From the NCBI RefSeq assembly GCF_949987535.1, contig NC_080066.1:91717600-91781599 (forward strand): DNA of 64,000 bases, written 5' to 3'. Shown here piece after piece: positions 12,214-23,255 of the stretch. Source of the DNA: Balaenoptera acutorostrata. Taxonomy: Eukaryota; Chordata; Mammalia; Artiodactyla; Balaenopteridae. The position numbers were made by a program, and so were the translations under genes. The notes beneath the pieces are model-generated. The model worked only from the letters and a program-made list of their open reading frames with translations, was not told where the DNA came from and ran no database searches. Position 1 is the first letter of the stretch; each line of letters opens with the position of its first letter.

Positions 12214-13849
12214 AAAAAAACCCAATGCATTACACATCATTGTAACTAACATATACACAGTAACAGCCCATTTGATTTATTGATGAACTTCTTAGCCCAT
12301 TTTGAAAAATTGTTTACGCCTATGTATGCATTATATAAGTATATATAATTCAAGGAACCTTTATTTTTTAGGGTTAGTTGGTTTTAAGACCCATTTACAG
12401 GAAAACAAATTATTTTAAGATCATAGGTTTGTTTCACAGTCAGGAAACCCCAAAAGGGGTTAGAACCTCAGAAGCATAGGTCGTTCAGTGAGTCAGTCAT
12501 GATCCCAGCAGTAAGTAAAAGGCACTCTCAAAAGGCACAATTGGATCACTTACAAAAGGTTTAGGGATCACTTAAAGAGTTAAGAAAAAACAGCAAAGAT
12601 GAAGCTCCCTCTTCATTCTCCTTTAGGCCTAGAGGTGGTAATAGAGTCTGCTAGCCCTGGGGTGCATTTATTGAAATATAGTGATATCTATAGCTATAGC
12701 TGAAGGAAAAAGATCACCCTGTAAGATCTGTGACTTGTTAGAGAAAGGCAACCACTGCAAGTCTGCAGCCTGAGAGGGAGGAAGCAAGGAAATAAATACT
12801 CCAACCTCTCTTCCTGTTTGTTGTTCTAATGATTCCTCACATTGGCCAGAGGACAAGGGAGTCACACAGAATCAGATGATGATCAGTCTCCTGGGAAACA
12901 AAGCAGGGAGGAGAAAGGTGAAGAGTGGAGCAGAAGGGGAAAATGAAAAACCGTCCGTGCTGGCAATCTCTCTTCATACCACATTTTTATTAAAATGGGG
13001 AAGAATGAAGAATCCACATAAAAAATAAAACTAGACTGGCTTTTAGCTTCTCCATCCACATACAGAGGGAAGATGGCCACCCTATAGCTCCCAGGCTTAC
13101 TTGTCATCTGGTCAGGAGATCAGCCCTATCTCACTGGTAGTCTCCATCTCAACTCCAAATTCCTGAGGGCGAATGTTTGGCCAAGCTTCAGTCAGGTTGT
13201 CACATCTCATTCAATCACATGTGACAGGGGGTGTGCCGGGGGTATGAATGTGACTGCCAAATAACCCACACTATCAGTTAAAATGTCAAAGAACTAGTGC
13301 AGCACAGACATTTCCAAGGAATCTGCAACTGAATCCTAAAGACAAAACTTAACAGCAATGTGCTCAACTCATAGGCATGGTCGTCAAGTTACCCATGAGT
13401 TCATAAGAAGAAAAATAAACTAGAAATTAGGGCTAACTTATTCTCTGGGCCCTATCATTAAGGCAGCAAAGTGTCATGCCCACCCTACTAGGCCCTACTG
13501 CAGTAAACAGATATAAAAGGAACATTTTCATTTACCAACAGAACTCAGTGTTAAAAATGTACTTGGGTACTGTTTATTTGCCTCAAACTCTGCCCCAGGC
13601 TCACTGAACACTACTCAATGAAAAGAGCATCTCAGAAATAGTTCTAGGCAAAATTCCCACCTTAGGAAGTATATTGACAGCCATTTTAAAAAAATGGGAG
13701 AAAAGAGTATGCCTGAAATTGTCTTCCTTATGGAAAATGCAAGTGACTCTTTCATCATACTATTGCCCCAAGACGTACTAACAAATGAACATTACAGGAA
13801 TCTAGTATCACCTACACTATACAGTTCCTTGTCCCCAAATATATGTATG
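12214..13849. other. non-coding, unique DNA
   Basis: No repeat family or gene could be recognised across this 1.6 kb. The short open frames on either strand (12668-12865, 12883-13107, 13694-13876) show no domain, signal peptide or splice context. Confidence 0.5.
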
Positions 13850-14236
13850 TTAAACATACTGAGGGAGGACCTTTAAGATGGCAGAGGAGTAAGACGTGGA
13901 GATCACCTTCCTCCCCACAAATACATCAAAAATACATCTGCATGTGGAACAACTCCTACAGAACACTGACAGAATGCTGGCAGAAGACTTCAGACTTCCC
14001 AAAAGGCAAGAAACTCCCCACGTACCTGGGTAGGGCAAAAGAAAAAAGAAAAAAAGACAAAAGAATAGGGACAGGACCTGCACCTCTGGGAGGGAGCTGT
14101 GAAGGAGGAAAAATTTCCACACAGTAGGAAGCCCCTTCACTGGCGGAGATGGGGGGTGGTGGGGTGGAAGCTTCAGAGCCATGGAGGAGAGCGCAGCAAC
14201 AGGGGTGCGGAGGGCAAAGCGGAGAGATTCCTGCAC
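13850..14236 (-). other. antisense open frame in L1-B 5' UTR (128 codons, ORF0-like geometry)
   Basis: This minus-strand frame starts inside the L1-B 5' UTR and runs out through the element's 5' boundary (13861) into the target duplication. In L1-C the equivalent frame (20866-21378) is also open. Shared residues include FLLHSSLP, SLFFCL, LLPYP and VGRKVIS. The hydrophobic Phe/Leu run comes from a purine-rich sense strand. Whether it is expressed is unknown, and a GC-rich sequence can stay open by chance. Confidence 0.3.
13875..13883 (+). promoter_or_regulatory. YY1-like site at L1-B 5' end
   Basis: The string aagatggca lies 14 bases from the 5' end of L1-B, at the same place as aagatggcgg in L1-C. 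It is one base off the stronger L1-C form. Confidence 0.45.
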
Positions 14237-15186
14237 AGAGGATCAGTGCCGAGCAGCACTCACCAGCCTGAGAGGCTTGTCTGCTCACCCGCCGGGACGG
14301 GTTGGGGCTGGGAGCTGAGGCTTGGGCTTCAGAGGTCAGATCCCAGGGAGAGGACTGGGGTTGGCTGTGTGAACAAAGCCTGAAGGGGGCTAGTGCACCA
14401 CAGCGAGCCAGGAGGGAGTCCGGGGAAAAGTCTGGAACTGCCTAAAATGGAAGAGACCATTGTTTCGGGGTGCGTGAGGAGAGGGGATTCAGAGCACCAC
14501 CTAAACAAGCTCCAGAAATGGGTGTGAGCCACGGCTATCAGCTCAGACGCCAGAGACAGGCATGGAACAATAATGCTGCTGCTGCAGCCACCAAGAAGCC
14601 TGTGTGCAAGCACTGGTCACTATCCACACCTCCCCTCCTGGGAGCCAGTGCAGCCCGCCACGGCCAGGGTCCCATGATCCAGGGGCAACTTCCCCGGGAG
14701 AACACACAGCGTGTCTCAGGCTGTTGTAACGTCACGCTGGCCTCTGCTGATGCAGGCTCGCCCCACATTCCATACCCCTGCCTCCCCCCGGCCTAAGTAA
14801 GCCAGAGCCCCCAAATCAGCTGCTCCTTTAACCTCCTCCTGTCTGGGCGAAGAACAGACACCAGAGGGCAACCTACATGCAGAGGTGGGGCCATATCCAA
14901 AGCTGAACCCCAGGAGCTGTGCGAACCAAGAAGAGAAAGGGAAATCTCTCTGTGCAGCCTGAGGAGCAGTGGATTAAATCTCCACAATCAACTTGATGTA
15001 CCCTGCATCTGTGGAATACCTGAATAGACAACAAATCATCCGAAAACTGAGGTGGTGGACTTTGGGGGCAACTGGGGTTTGCCTTCTGTGTCAAATTTGT
15101 TTCTAGTTTTATGTTTACTTTAGTTTAGTACTTAGAGCTTATTGTCATTGGTAGATTTGTTTATTGATTTGGCAGCTCTCATCCTT

Positions 15187-15188
<2 letters not shown>

Positions 15189-15240
<52 letters not shown>

Positions 15241-15332
15241 CATACATATATACATATACACATATATATATACATATATATATACACATATATATACATA
15301 TATATATACATATATATATATACATACATATA
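15189..15332. repeat. (TA)n/(CATATA)n microsatellite in L1-B 5' UTR
   Basis: About 145 bases of alternating TA with interspersed CA/CATA units. L1-C has no such tract at the matching place, so it expanded after or within the L1-B lineage. The Ile/Tyr-rich open frames on both strands here (15142-15462, 15164-15358, 15179-15415) are products of the repeat. Confidence 0.95.
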
Positions 15333-16096
15333 TTTTTTTCCTTTTTCTCTTTTTGTGAGTGTGTATGTGTATGTTTGTTTGTGTGATTCTGTCTGTATAG
15401 GTTTGCTTTTACCATTTGTCCTAGGGTTGTGTCTGTCCGTTTTTTTTAAGTATAGTTTTTAGCACTTATCATTGGTGGATTTGTTAAGTGGTTTGGTTGC
15501 TCTCTCCTTTTTTTATTTTTTTTTTATTTTTTACTTTAATAACTTAATTTTTCTTTCTTTCTTTCTTTTTTTTCTTTTCTCCCTTTTCTTCTGAGCTGTG
15601 TGGCTGACAGGGTCTTGGTGCTCTAGCCGGGCGGGTGTCTGGCCTGAGCCTCTGAGGTGGGAGAGCCCAGTGCAGGACATTGGTCCACCAGAGACCTCCT
15701 GACCCCAAGTAATATCAATCAGCGAGAGCTCTCCCAGAAATCTCCATCTCAAGGCTAAGAACCAGCTCCACTCAACGATTAGCAAACTCCAGTGCTGGAC
15801 ACCCCATGCCAAACAACTAGCAAGACATGAACACAGCCACACCCATTATCACAGAGGCTGCCTAAAACCATAATAAGTTCACAGACACCCCAAAACACCA
15901 TTGGATGCGGTCCTGTCCACCAGAAATACAAGATCCAGACTCATCCATCACAACACAGGCACCAGTCCCCTCCACCAGGAAGCCTACACAACCCACTGAA
16001 CCAACCTTACCCACTGGGGGGAGACACCAAAAACAACGGGAACTACAAACCTGCAGCCTGTGAAAAGGAGACCCCAAACACAATTAGTTAAGCAAA

Positions 16097-16987
16097 ATGA
16101 GAAGACAAAGAAATACACAGCAGATGAAGGAGCAAGGTAGAAACCCACCAGACCAAACAAATTAAGAGGAAATAGGCAGTCTACCTGAAAAAGAATTCAG
16201 AGTAATGATAGTAAAGATATCCAAAATCTTAAAAATAGAATGGAGAAAATACAAGAAACATTTTAAAAAGGACCTAGAAGAACTAAAGAGCAAACAAACA
16301 ATGATCAACAACACAATAAATAAAATTTAAAATTCTCTAGAAGGAATCAACAGCAAAATAACTGAGGCAGAAGGACAGATAAGTGACGTGGAAGATAAAA
16401 TAGTGGAAATACATACCACAGAGCAGAATAAAGAAAAAAGAATGAAAAGAATTTAGGACAGTCTCAGACTTCCGGGACAACATTAAACGCACCAACATTC
16501 GAATTATAGGGGTCCCAGAAAAAAAAGAGAAAAGGAAAGGGACTGAGAAAATATTTGAAGAGATTATAGTTGAAAACTTCCTTAATATGGGAAAGGAAAT
16601 AGTCAGTCGAGTCCAGGATGCACAGAGAGTCCCACACAGAATAAATCCAAGGAGAAACATGCCAAGAAATATATTAATCAAACTATCAAAAATTAAATAC
16701 AAACAAAAAATATTGAAAGCAGCAAGGGAAAATCAACAAATAACACAAAAGGGAATCCCCATAAGGTTAAAAGCTGATCTTTCAGCAGAAACTCTGCAAG
16801 CCAGAAGGGACTGGCAGGACATATTTAAAGTGATGGAAGGGGAAAACATACAGCCAAAATTACTCTACCCAGCAAGGATCTCATTCAGATTTGATGGAGA
16901 ATTAAAACCTTTACAAACAGGCAAAAGCTAAGAAAATTCAGCACCATCAAACCAGCTTTACAACAAATGCTAAAGGAACTTCTCTAA
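16097..16987 (+). pseudogene. ORF1: L1-B ORF1, broken
   Basis: The start ATG at 16097 gives MRRQRNTQQMKEQ, the N-terminus typical of the L1-B/L1-C lineage. An in-frame TAA at 16163-16165 (codon 23) and later frameshifts and stops end the frame early. The C-terminal RNA-binding half remains open at 16587-16931, with QRVPHRINPRR, LSAETLQARRDWQDIF and [14 protein letters not shown]. The 3' end 'aaggaacttctctaa' is intact. Full extent is about 297 codons, the normal length for ORF1p. It packages L1 RNA in intact elements, but this copy cannot make a full protein. Confidence 0.92.
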
Positions 16988-17119
16988 GTGGGAAACACAA
17001 GAGAAAGAAAAGAACTACAATAACAAAACCAAAACAATTAAGAAAATGGTAATAGGAACATACATATCGATAATTACCTTAAATGTAAATGGAGTAAATG
17101 TCCCAATTAAAAGACATAG

Positions 17120-17402
17120 GGGCTTCCCTGGTGGCGCAGTGGTTGAGAATCTGACTGCCAGTGCAGGGGACACAGGTTTGAGCCCTGGTCTGGGAGGATC
17201 CTGCATGCCACGGAGCAGCTGGGCCCGTGAGCCACAATTACTGAGCCTGCGCGTCTGGAGCCTACGCTCCGCAACAAGAGAGGCCGCGATAGTGAGAGGC
17301 CCGCGCACCGCGATGAAGAGTGGCCCCGGCTTGCCACAACTAGAGAAAGCCCTCGCACAGAAACGAAGACCCAACACAGCCATAAATAAATAAAAATAAA
17401 TA
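17120..17402 (+). mobile_element. CHR SINE nested in L1-B ORF2
   Basis: A full tRNA-Glu-derived head (ggcttccctggtggcgcagt; Pol III A-box-like and B-box-like parts), a body and an (AAATA)n tail. It has a perfect 15-bp target duplication aattaaaagacatag at 17105-17119 and 17403-17417. The insertion therefore postdates L1-B. The open frames at 17015-17442 are inside it and are not genes. Confidence 0.97.
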
Positions 17403-20400
17403 AATTAAAAGACATAGACTGGCTGAATGGATACTTAAACAAGACCCATATATATGCTGTCTACAAGAGACCCACTTCAGACCTAGGGACACATACAGAG
17501 TGAAAGTAAGGGGATGCAAAAAGATATTCCATGCATATGGAAATCAAAAGAAAGCTAGAGTAGCAATTCTCATACCAGACAAAATAGACTTTAAAAGACT
17601 ATTACAAGAGACAAAGAAGGACACTACATAATGACCAAGAGATCAATCCAAGAAAAAGTATAACAATTATAAATATATATGCACCCAACATAGGAGCACC
17701 TCAATACATAAAGCAACTGCCAGCAGTTATAAAAGAGGAAATCGACAGTAACACAATAATAGTGAGGGACTATAACACCCCACTTTCAGCAGTGGACAGA
17801 TCATCCAAAATGAAAATAAGGAAACACAAGGTCTAAATGACACATTAAACAAGATGGACTTAATTGATATTAATAGGACATTCCATCCAAAAACAGAATA
17901 CACATTCTTCTCAAGTGCTCATGGAACATTCTCAAGGATAGATCATATCTTAGGTCACAAATCAAGCCTTGGTAAATTTAAGAAAATTGAAATAGTATCA
18001 AATATCTTTTCCTACCACAATGCTATAAGGCCAGATATCAATTACAAGAAAAAAACTGTAAAAAATACAAAACATACGGAGGCTAAACAATACACTACAA
18101 GATAACCAAGAGATCACTGAAGAAATCAAAGAAGAAATCAAAAAATACCTAGAAACAAATGACAATGAAAACACGATGACCTAAAACCTATGGGATTCAA
18201 CAAAAGCAGTTCTAAGAGGGAAGTATATAGCAATACAACCCTACCTCAAGAAACAAGAAACATCTCAAATAAACAACCTAACCTTACACCTAAAGCAATT
18301 AGAGAAAGAAGAACAAGAAAAAAACCCAAGGTTAGAGAAGGAAAGAAATCATAAAGATCAGATCAGAAATAAATGAAAAAGAAATGAAGGAAATGATAGC
18401 AAACATCAATAAAATTAAAAGCTGGTTCTTCGAGAATATAAACAAAATTGATAAACCATTAGCCAGACTCATTAAGAAAAAAAGGGAAAAGAGTCAAATC
18501 AACAGAATTAGAAATTAAAAAGGAGAAGTAACAAATGACACTGCAGCAATACAAAGGAACATGAGAGATTACTACAAGCAACTATAAGCCAATAAAATGG
18601 ACAACCTGGAAGAAATGGACAAACTCTTAAAAAGCACCACCTTCTGAGACTGAACTAGGAAGAAATAGAAAATATAAACAGACCAATCACAAGCACTGAA
18701 ATTGACAGGGATTTAAAATCTTCCAACAAACAAAACCCCAGGACCAGATGGCTTCACAGGCTAATTCTATCAAACATTTACAAAACAGCTAACACCTGTC
18801 CATCTCAAACTCTTCCAAAATATAGCAGAGGGAGGAGCACTCCCAAACTCATTCAATGAGGCCACCATCACCCTGACACTAAAAGCAGACAAAGATGTCA
18901 CAAAAAAAGAAAACTACAGGCCAATATCACTGATGAACAGAGATGTAACAATCCTTAACAAAATACTAGCAAACAGAATCCAGCAGCACATTAAAAGGAT
19001 CATACACCATGATCAAGTGGGGTTTATTCCAGGAATACAAGGATTCTTCAATATACGCAAATCAATGTGATACACCATATTAACAAATTGAAGAATGAAA
19101 CCATATGATCATCTCAATAGATGCAGAAAAATCTTTCAACAAAATTCAACAATCATTTATGATAAACACCCTCCAGAAAGTAGGCATACAGGGAGTTTAC
19201 CTCAACATAATAAGGCCATATATGACAAACTCACAGCCAACATCATTCTCAATGGTGAAAAACTGAAACCATTTCCACTACGATCAGGAACAAGACAAGG
19301 TTGCCCACACTCACCACTATTATTCAACATAATTTTGGAAGTTTTAGCCACGGCAATCAGAGAAGAAAGAGAAATAAACGGAATCCAAATCAGAAAAGAA
19401 GAAATAAAGCTGTCACTGTTTGCAGATGACATACTATACATAGAGAATCCTAAAGATGCTACCGATAAACTACTAGAGCTAATCAATGAATCTGGTAAAG
19501 TAGCAGGATATAAAATTAATGTATAGCAATCTCTTGCATTCCAATACACTAATGATGAAAAATCTGAAAGAGAAATAAGGAAACACTCCCATTTACCACT
19601 GCAACAATAAGAATAAAATACCAAGGAATACACCTACTTAAGGAGACAAAAGACCTGTATGCAGAAAACTATAAGACTCATGAAAGAAATTAAAGATGAT
19701 ACAAACAGATGGAGTGATATACCATGTTCTTGGTTTGGAAGAATCAACATTGTGAAAATGACTATACTACCCAAAGCAATCTACAGATTGAATACAATCC
19801 CTATCAAACTACCAAAGGCATTTTTCACAGAACTAAACAAAAAATTTCACAATTTGTATGGAAACACAAAGACCCCAAATAGCCAAAGCAATCTTAAGAA
19901 AAATGGAGCTGGAGGCATCAGGCTCCTGGACTTCAGACTATACTACAAAGCTACAGTAATCAAAACAGTATGGTACTGGCACAAAAACAGAAACATAGAT
20001 CAATGGAACAGGAGAGAAAGCCCAGAGATAAACCCACGCACATATGGTCACCTTCTCTTTGATAAAGGAGGCAAGCATATACAGTGGAGAAAAGACAGCC
20101 CCTTCAATAAGTGGTGCTGGGAAAACTGGACAGGTACATGTAAAAGTATGAAATTAGAACACTCTCTGACACCATACACAAAAATAAACTTAAAATGGAT
20201 TAAAGACCTAAGTGTAAGGCCAGACACTATCAAACTCTTAGAGGAAAACATAGGCAGAACACTGTTTGACATAAATCACAGCAAGATCCTTTTTGACCCA
20301 GCTCCTAGAGAAATGGAAATAAAAACAAAAGTAAACAAATGGAACCTAATGAAACTTAAAACCTTTTGCACAGCAAAGGAAACCAAAAACAAGACGAAAA

Positions 20401-20865
20401 GACAACCCTCAGAATGGGAGAAAATATTTGCAAATGAAGCAACTGACAAAGGATTAATCTCCAAAATTTACAAGCAGCTCATGCAGCTCAATATCAAAAA
20501 AACAAAAAACCCAATCCAAAAATGGGCAGAAGACCTAAATAGACATTTCTCCAAAGAGGATATACAGATTGCCAACAAACACATGAAAGGATGCTCAACA
20601 TCATTAATCATTAGAGAAATGCAAATCAAAACTACAACAGGTATCACCTCACACCAGTCAGAATCGCCATCATCAGAAAGTCTACAAACAATAAATGCTG
20701 GAAAGTGTGCGGTGGAAAAGGAACCCTCTTGCACTCTTGGTGGGAATGTAAATTGATACACCCACTATGGAGAACAGTATGGAGATTCCTTTAAAAACTA
20801 AAAATAGAACTACCACACGACCCAGCAATCCCACTCCTGGGTATATACCCAGAGAAAAGTATAAT

Positions 20866-21378
20866 TCAAAAAGAGTCATGTACCACAGTGTTCATTGAAG
20901 CACTATTTACAATAGCCAGGACATGGAAGCAACCTAAGTGTCCATCGACAGATGAATGGATAAAGAAAATGTGGCAGGGGGAATTGGAGAAGATGGCGGA
21001 AGAGTAAGATGCGGAGATCACCTTCCTTCCCACAGATACAGTAGAAATACATCTACACGTGGAACTGCTCCTACAGAACACCCACTGAACGCTGGCAGAA
21101 AACGTCCGATCTCCAAAAAGGCAAGAAACTCCCCCCGTACTGGGGTAGGGCAAAAGAAAAAAGAAATAACAGAGACAAAAGAATAGGGACGGCACCTGCA
21201 CCAGTGGGAGGGAGCTGTGAAGGAGGAAAGGTTTCCACGCACTAGGAGCCCCTTCGCGGGCGGAGACTGCGGGTGGCGGAGGGGGGAAGCTTCGGAGCCA
21301 CGGAGGAGAGCGCAGCCACAGGGGTGCGGAGGGCAAAGCGGAGAGACTCCCGCACGGAGGAGCAGTGCCGACCAGCAC
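20866..21378 (-). other. antisense open frame in L1-C 5' UTR (170 codons, ORF0-like geometry)
   Basis: This minus-strand frame begins in the L1-C 5' UTR, crosses the element's 5' boundary at 20977 and continues for about 110 bases into flanking DNA (the decayed L1-B ORF2). The frame inside the 5' UTR matches the open antisense frame of L1-B at 13850-14236 over roughly 90 codons. Primate L1 has a comparable antisense ORF0 that reads into flanking sequence; homology is not implied. A second antisense frame of 243 codons (21018-21749) overlaps it in another phase, which warns that high GC keeps frames open. Confidence 0.3.
20990..20999 (+). promoter_or_regulatory. YY1 consensus site at L1-C 5' end
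   Basis: The string aagatggcgg, 13 bases from the 5' end, is a full YY1 core. In human L1 the equivalent site sets accurate initiation near base 1. Confidence 0.6.
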
Positions 21379-21557
21379 TCACCAGCCCGAGAGGCTTGTC
21401 TGCTCACCTGCCGGGGCGGGCGGGGCTGGGAGCTGAGGCTCGGCTTCGGTTCGGATCGCAGGGAGAGGACTGGGGCTGGCGGCGTGAACACAGCCTGAAG
21501 GGGTTGGCGCACCACAGCTAGCCGGGAGGGAGTCCGGGGAAAAAGTCTGCAGCTGCC

Positions 21558-21588
21558 AAAGAGGCAAGAGACTTTTTCTTGCCTCTTT
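21558..21588 (+). other. perfect 12-bp hairpin in 5' UTR unit 1
   Basis: The stem aaagaggcaaga (21558-21569) pairs with tcttgcctcttt (21577-21588) around a 7-base loop. L1-B has 'aaaatggaagagaccattg' at the matching place and cannot form it, so the hairpin is specific to the L1-C lineage. Confidence 0.85.
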
Positions 21589-21923
21589 GTTTCGCGGCGG
21601 GCAAGGAGAGGGGATTCAGAGCGCCGCCTAAACGAACTCCAGAGAAGGGCGCGAGCCGCGGCTATCAGCGCGGATCCCACAGCAACAGGGGCGCAGAGGG
21701 AAAAACGGAGAGATTCCCGCACAGAGGCTCGGCGCCGAGCAGCGCTCACCAGCCCGAGAGGCTTGTCTGCTCACCCGCCGGGGCGGGCGGGGCTGGGAGC
21801 TGAGGCTCGGCTTCGGTTCGGATCGCAGGGAGAGGACTGGGGCTGGCGGCGTGAACACAGCCTGAAGGGGTTGGCGCACCACAGCTAGCCGGGAGGGAGA
21901 CCGGGAAAAGGTCTGCAGCTGCC

Positions 21924-21954
21924 AAAGAGGCAAGAGACTTTTTCTTGCCTCTTT
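21924..21954 (+). other. same 12-bp hairpin in 5' UTR unit 2
   Basis: The stem 21924-21935 / 21943-21954 has the same arm sequences as unit 1. Its conservation between the units shows the hairpin existed before the duplication. Confidence 0.85.
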
Positions 21955-22684
21955 GTTTCGCTGCGCGCAAGGAGAGGGGATTCAGAGCGCCGCCTAAACG
22001 AACTCCAGAGAAGGGCGCGAGCCGCGGTTATCAGCGCGGACCCCAGAGACGGGCGTGAGACGCTGGGGCTGCTGCTGCCGCCTCCAAAAAGCCTGTGTGT
22101 GAGCACAGGTCACTCTCCACACCGCCCCTCCCGGTAGCCTGTGCAGCCCGCCACTGCCAGGGTCCCGGGATCCGGGGACAACATCCCCGGGAGAACGCAC
22201 TGCGCGCCTCAGGCTGGTGCAACGTCACGCCGGCCTCCGCCACCGCAGGCTCGCCCCGCCTCCTCTGTACCCCTCCCTCCCCGCGGCCTGGGTGAGCCAG
22301 AGCCCCCGAGGCAGCTGCTCCTTTAACCCCGTCCTGTCTGGGCGGGGAACACATGCCCTCAGGCGACCTACACGCAGAGGCGGGTCCAAATCCAAAGCTG
22401 AACCCCAGGAGCTGTGCGAACAGGGAAGAGAAGGGGAAATCTCTCCCAGCAGCCTCAGAAGCAGCGGATTAAAACTCCACAAACAACGTGATGTGCCTGC
22501 ATCTGCTGAATACCTGAACAGACAACGAATCATCCCAAATTCAGGAGGTGGACTCTGGGAGCAGGAGATATTAATTTTTCCCCTTTTCCTTTTTTTTGTG
22601 AGTGTATATGTATATGCTTCTGGGTGAGATTTTGTCTGTATAGCTTTGCTTTACAATAGCTTTATTTTACTTCACTATATTATA

Positions 22685-22707
22685 GCCTCTTTCTTTCTTT
22701 CTTTCTA
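22685..22707. repeat. (TTTC)n tract in L1-C 5' UTR
   Basis: Short pyrimidine tetranucleotide repeat; L1-B has a similar tract at about 15551-15570, so it belongs to this 5' UTR type. Confidence 0.7.
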
Positions 22708-23255
22708 TTTTTTCTCCCTTTTACTCTGAGCCGTGTGGATGAAAGGCTCTTGGTGCTCCAGCCAGGCATCAGGGCCGTGCTTCTGAGGTGGGAGAGCCAA
22801 CTTCAGGACACTGGTCCACAAGAGACCTCCCAGCTCCACGTAATACCAAACGGCAAAAATCTCCCAGAGATCTCCATCTCAACATCAAGACCCAGCTTCA
22901 CTCAACGACCAGCAAGCTACAGTGCTGGACATCCTATGCCAAACAACTAGCTAGACAGGAACACAACCCCATCCATTGGCAGAGAGGCTGCCTAAAATCA
23001 TAATAAGGCCACAGACACCACAAAATACACCACCAGACGTGGACGTGCCCACCAGAAAGACAAGATCTAGCCTCATCCACCAGAACTCAGGCACTAGTTC
23101 CCTCCACCAGGAAGCCTACACAACCCACTGAACCAACCTTAGCCGCTGGGGACAGATACCAAAAACAACGGGAACTACGAACCTGCAGCCTGTGAAAAGG
23201 AGACCCCAAACACAGTAAGATAGGCAAAATGAGATGACAGAAAAACACACAGCAG

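Larger units (their letters stand above)
21313..22045 (+). repeat. tandem 367/366-bp duplication in L1-C 5' UTR
   Basis: Copy 1 is 21313-21679 and copy 2 is 21680-22045. Both run from 'cagc(c/a)acagggg' to 'gcggac/tccca', with few mismatches and a 1-bp indel near the G-run before 'gtctgcag'. L1-B has only one copy (about 14200-14560). Repeated 5' UTR monomers act as promoter units in mouse L1, so this is a possible dosage change in promoter strength. Confidence 0.93.
21240..22450 (+). promoter_or_regulatory. CpG-rich internal promoter region of L1-C
   Basis: This is a dense GC- and CpG-rich block (for example gccgcggctatcagcgcgga) in an otherwise AT-rich window, and it includes the two tandem units. 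In L1 elements the 5' UTR is the Pol II promoter and a target of DNA methylation. The many surviving CpGs suggest recent insertion, because methylated CpG decays quickly. L1-B has visibly fewer at the matching positions. Confidence 0.65.

Noticed and set aside
15142..15462. Ile/Tyr-rich open frames on both strands
   Set aside because: Translation of the TA/CATA microsatellite.
17046..17442. Open frames over the SINE as genes
   Set aside because: They lie in a CHR SINE with a perfect target duplication.
21018..21749. 243-codon antisense frame and several plus-strand frames in the L1-C 5' UTR
   Set aside because: CpG-rich DNA has few stops. This frame is in another phase from the one shared with L1-B, so it was not counted as ORF0-like.
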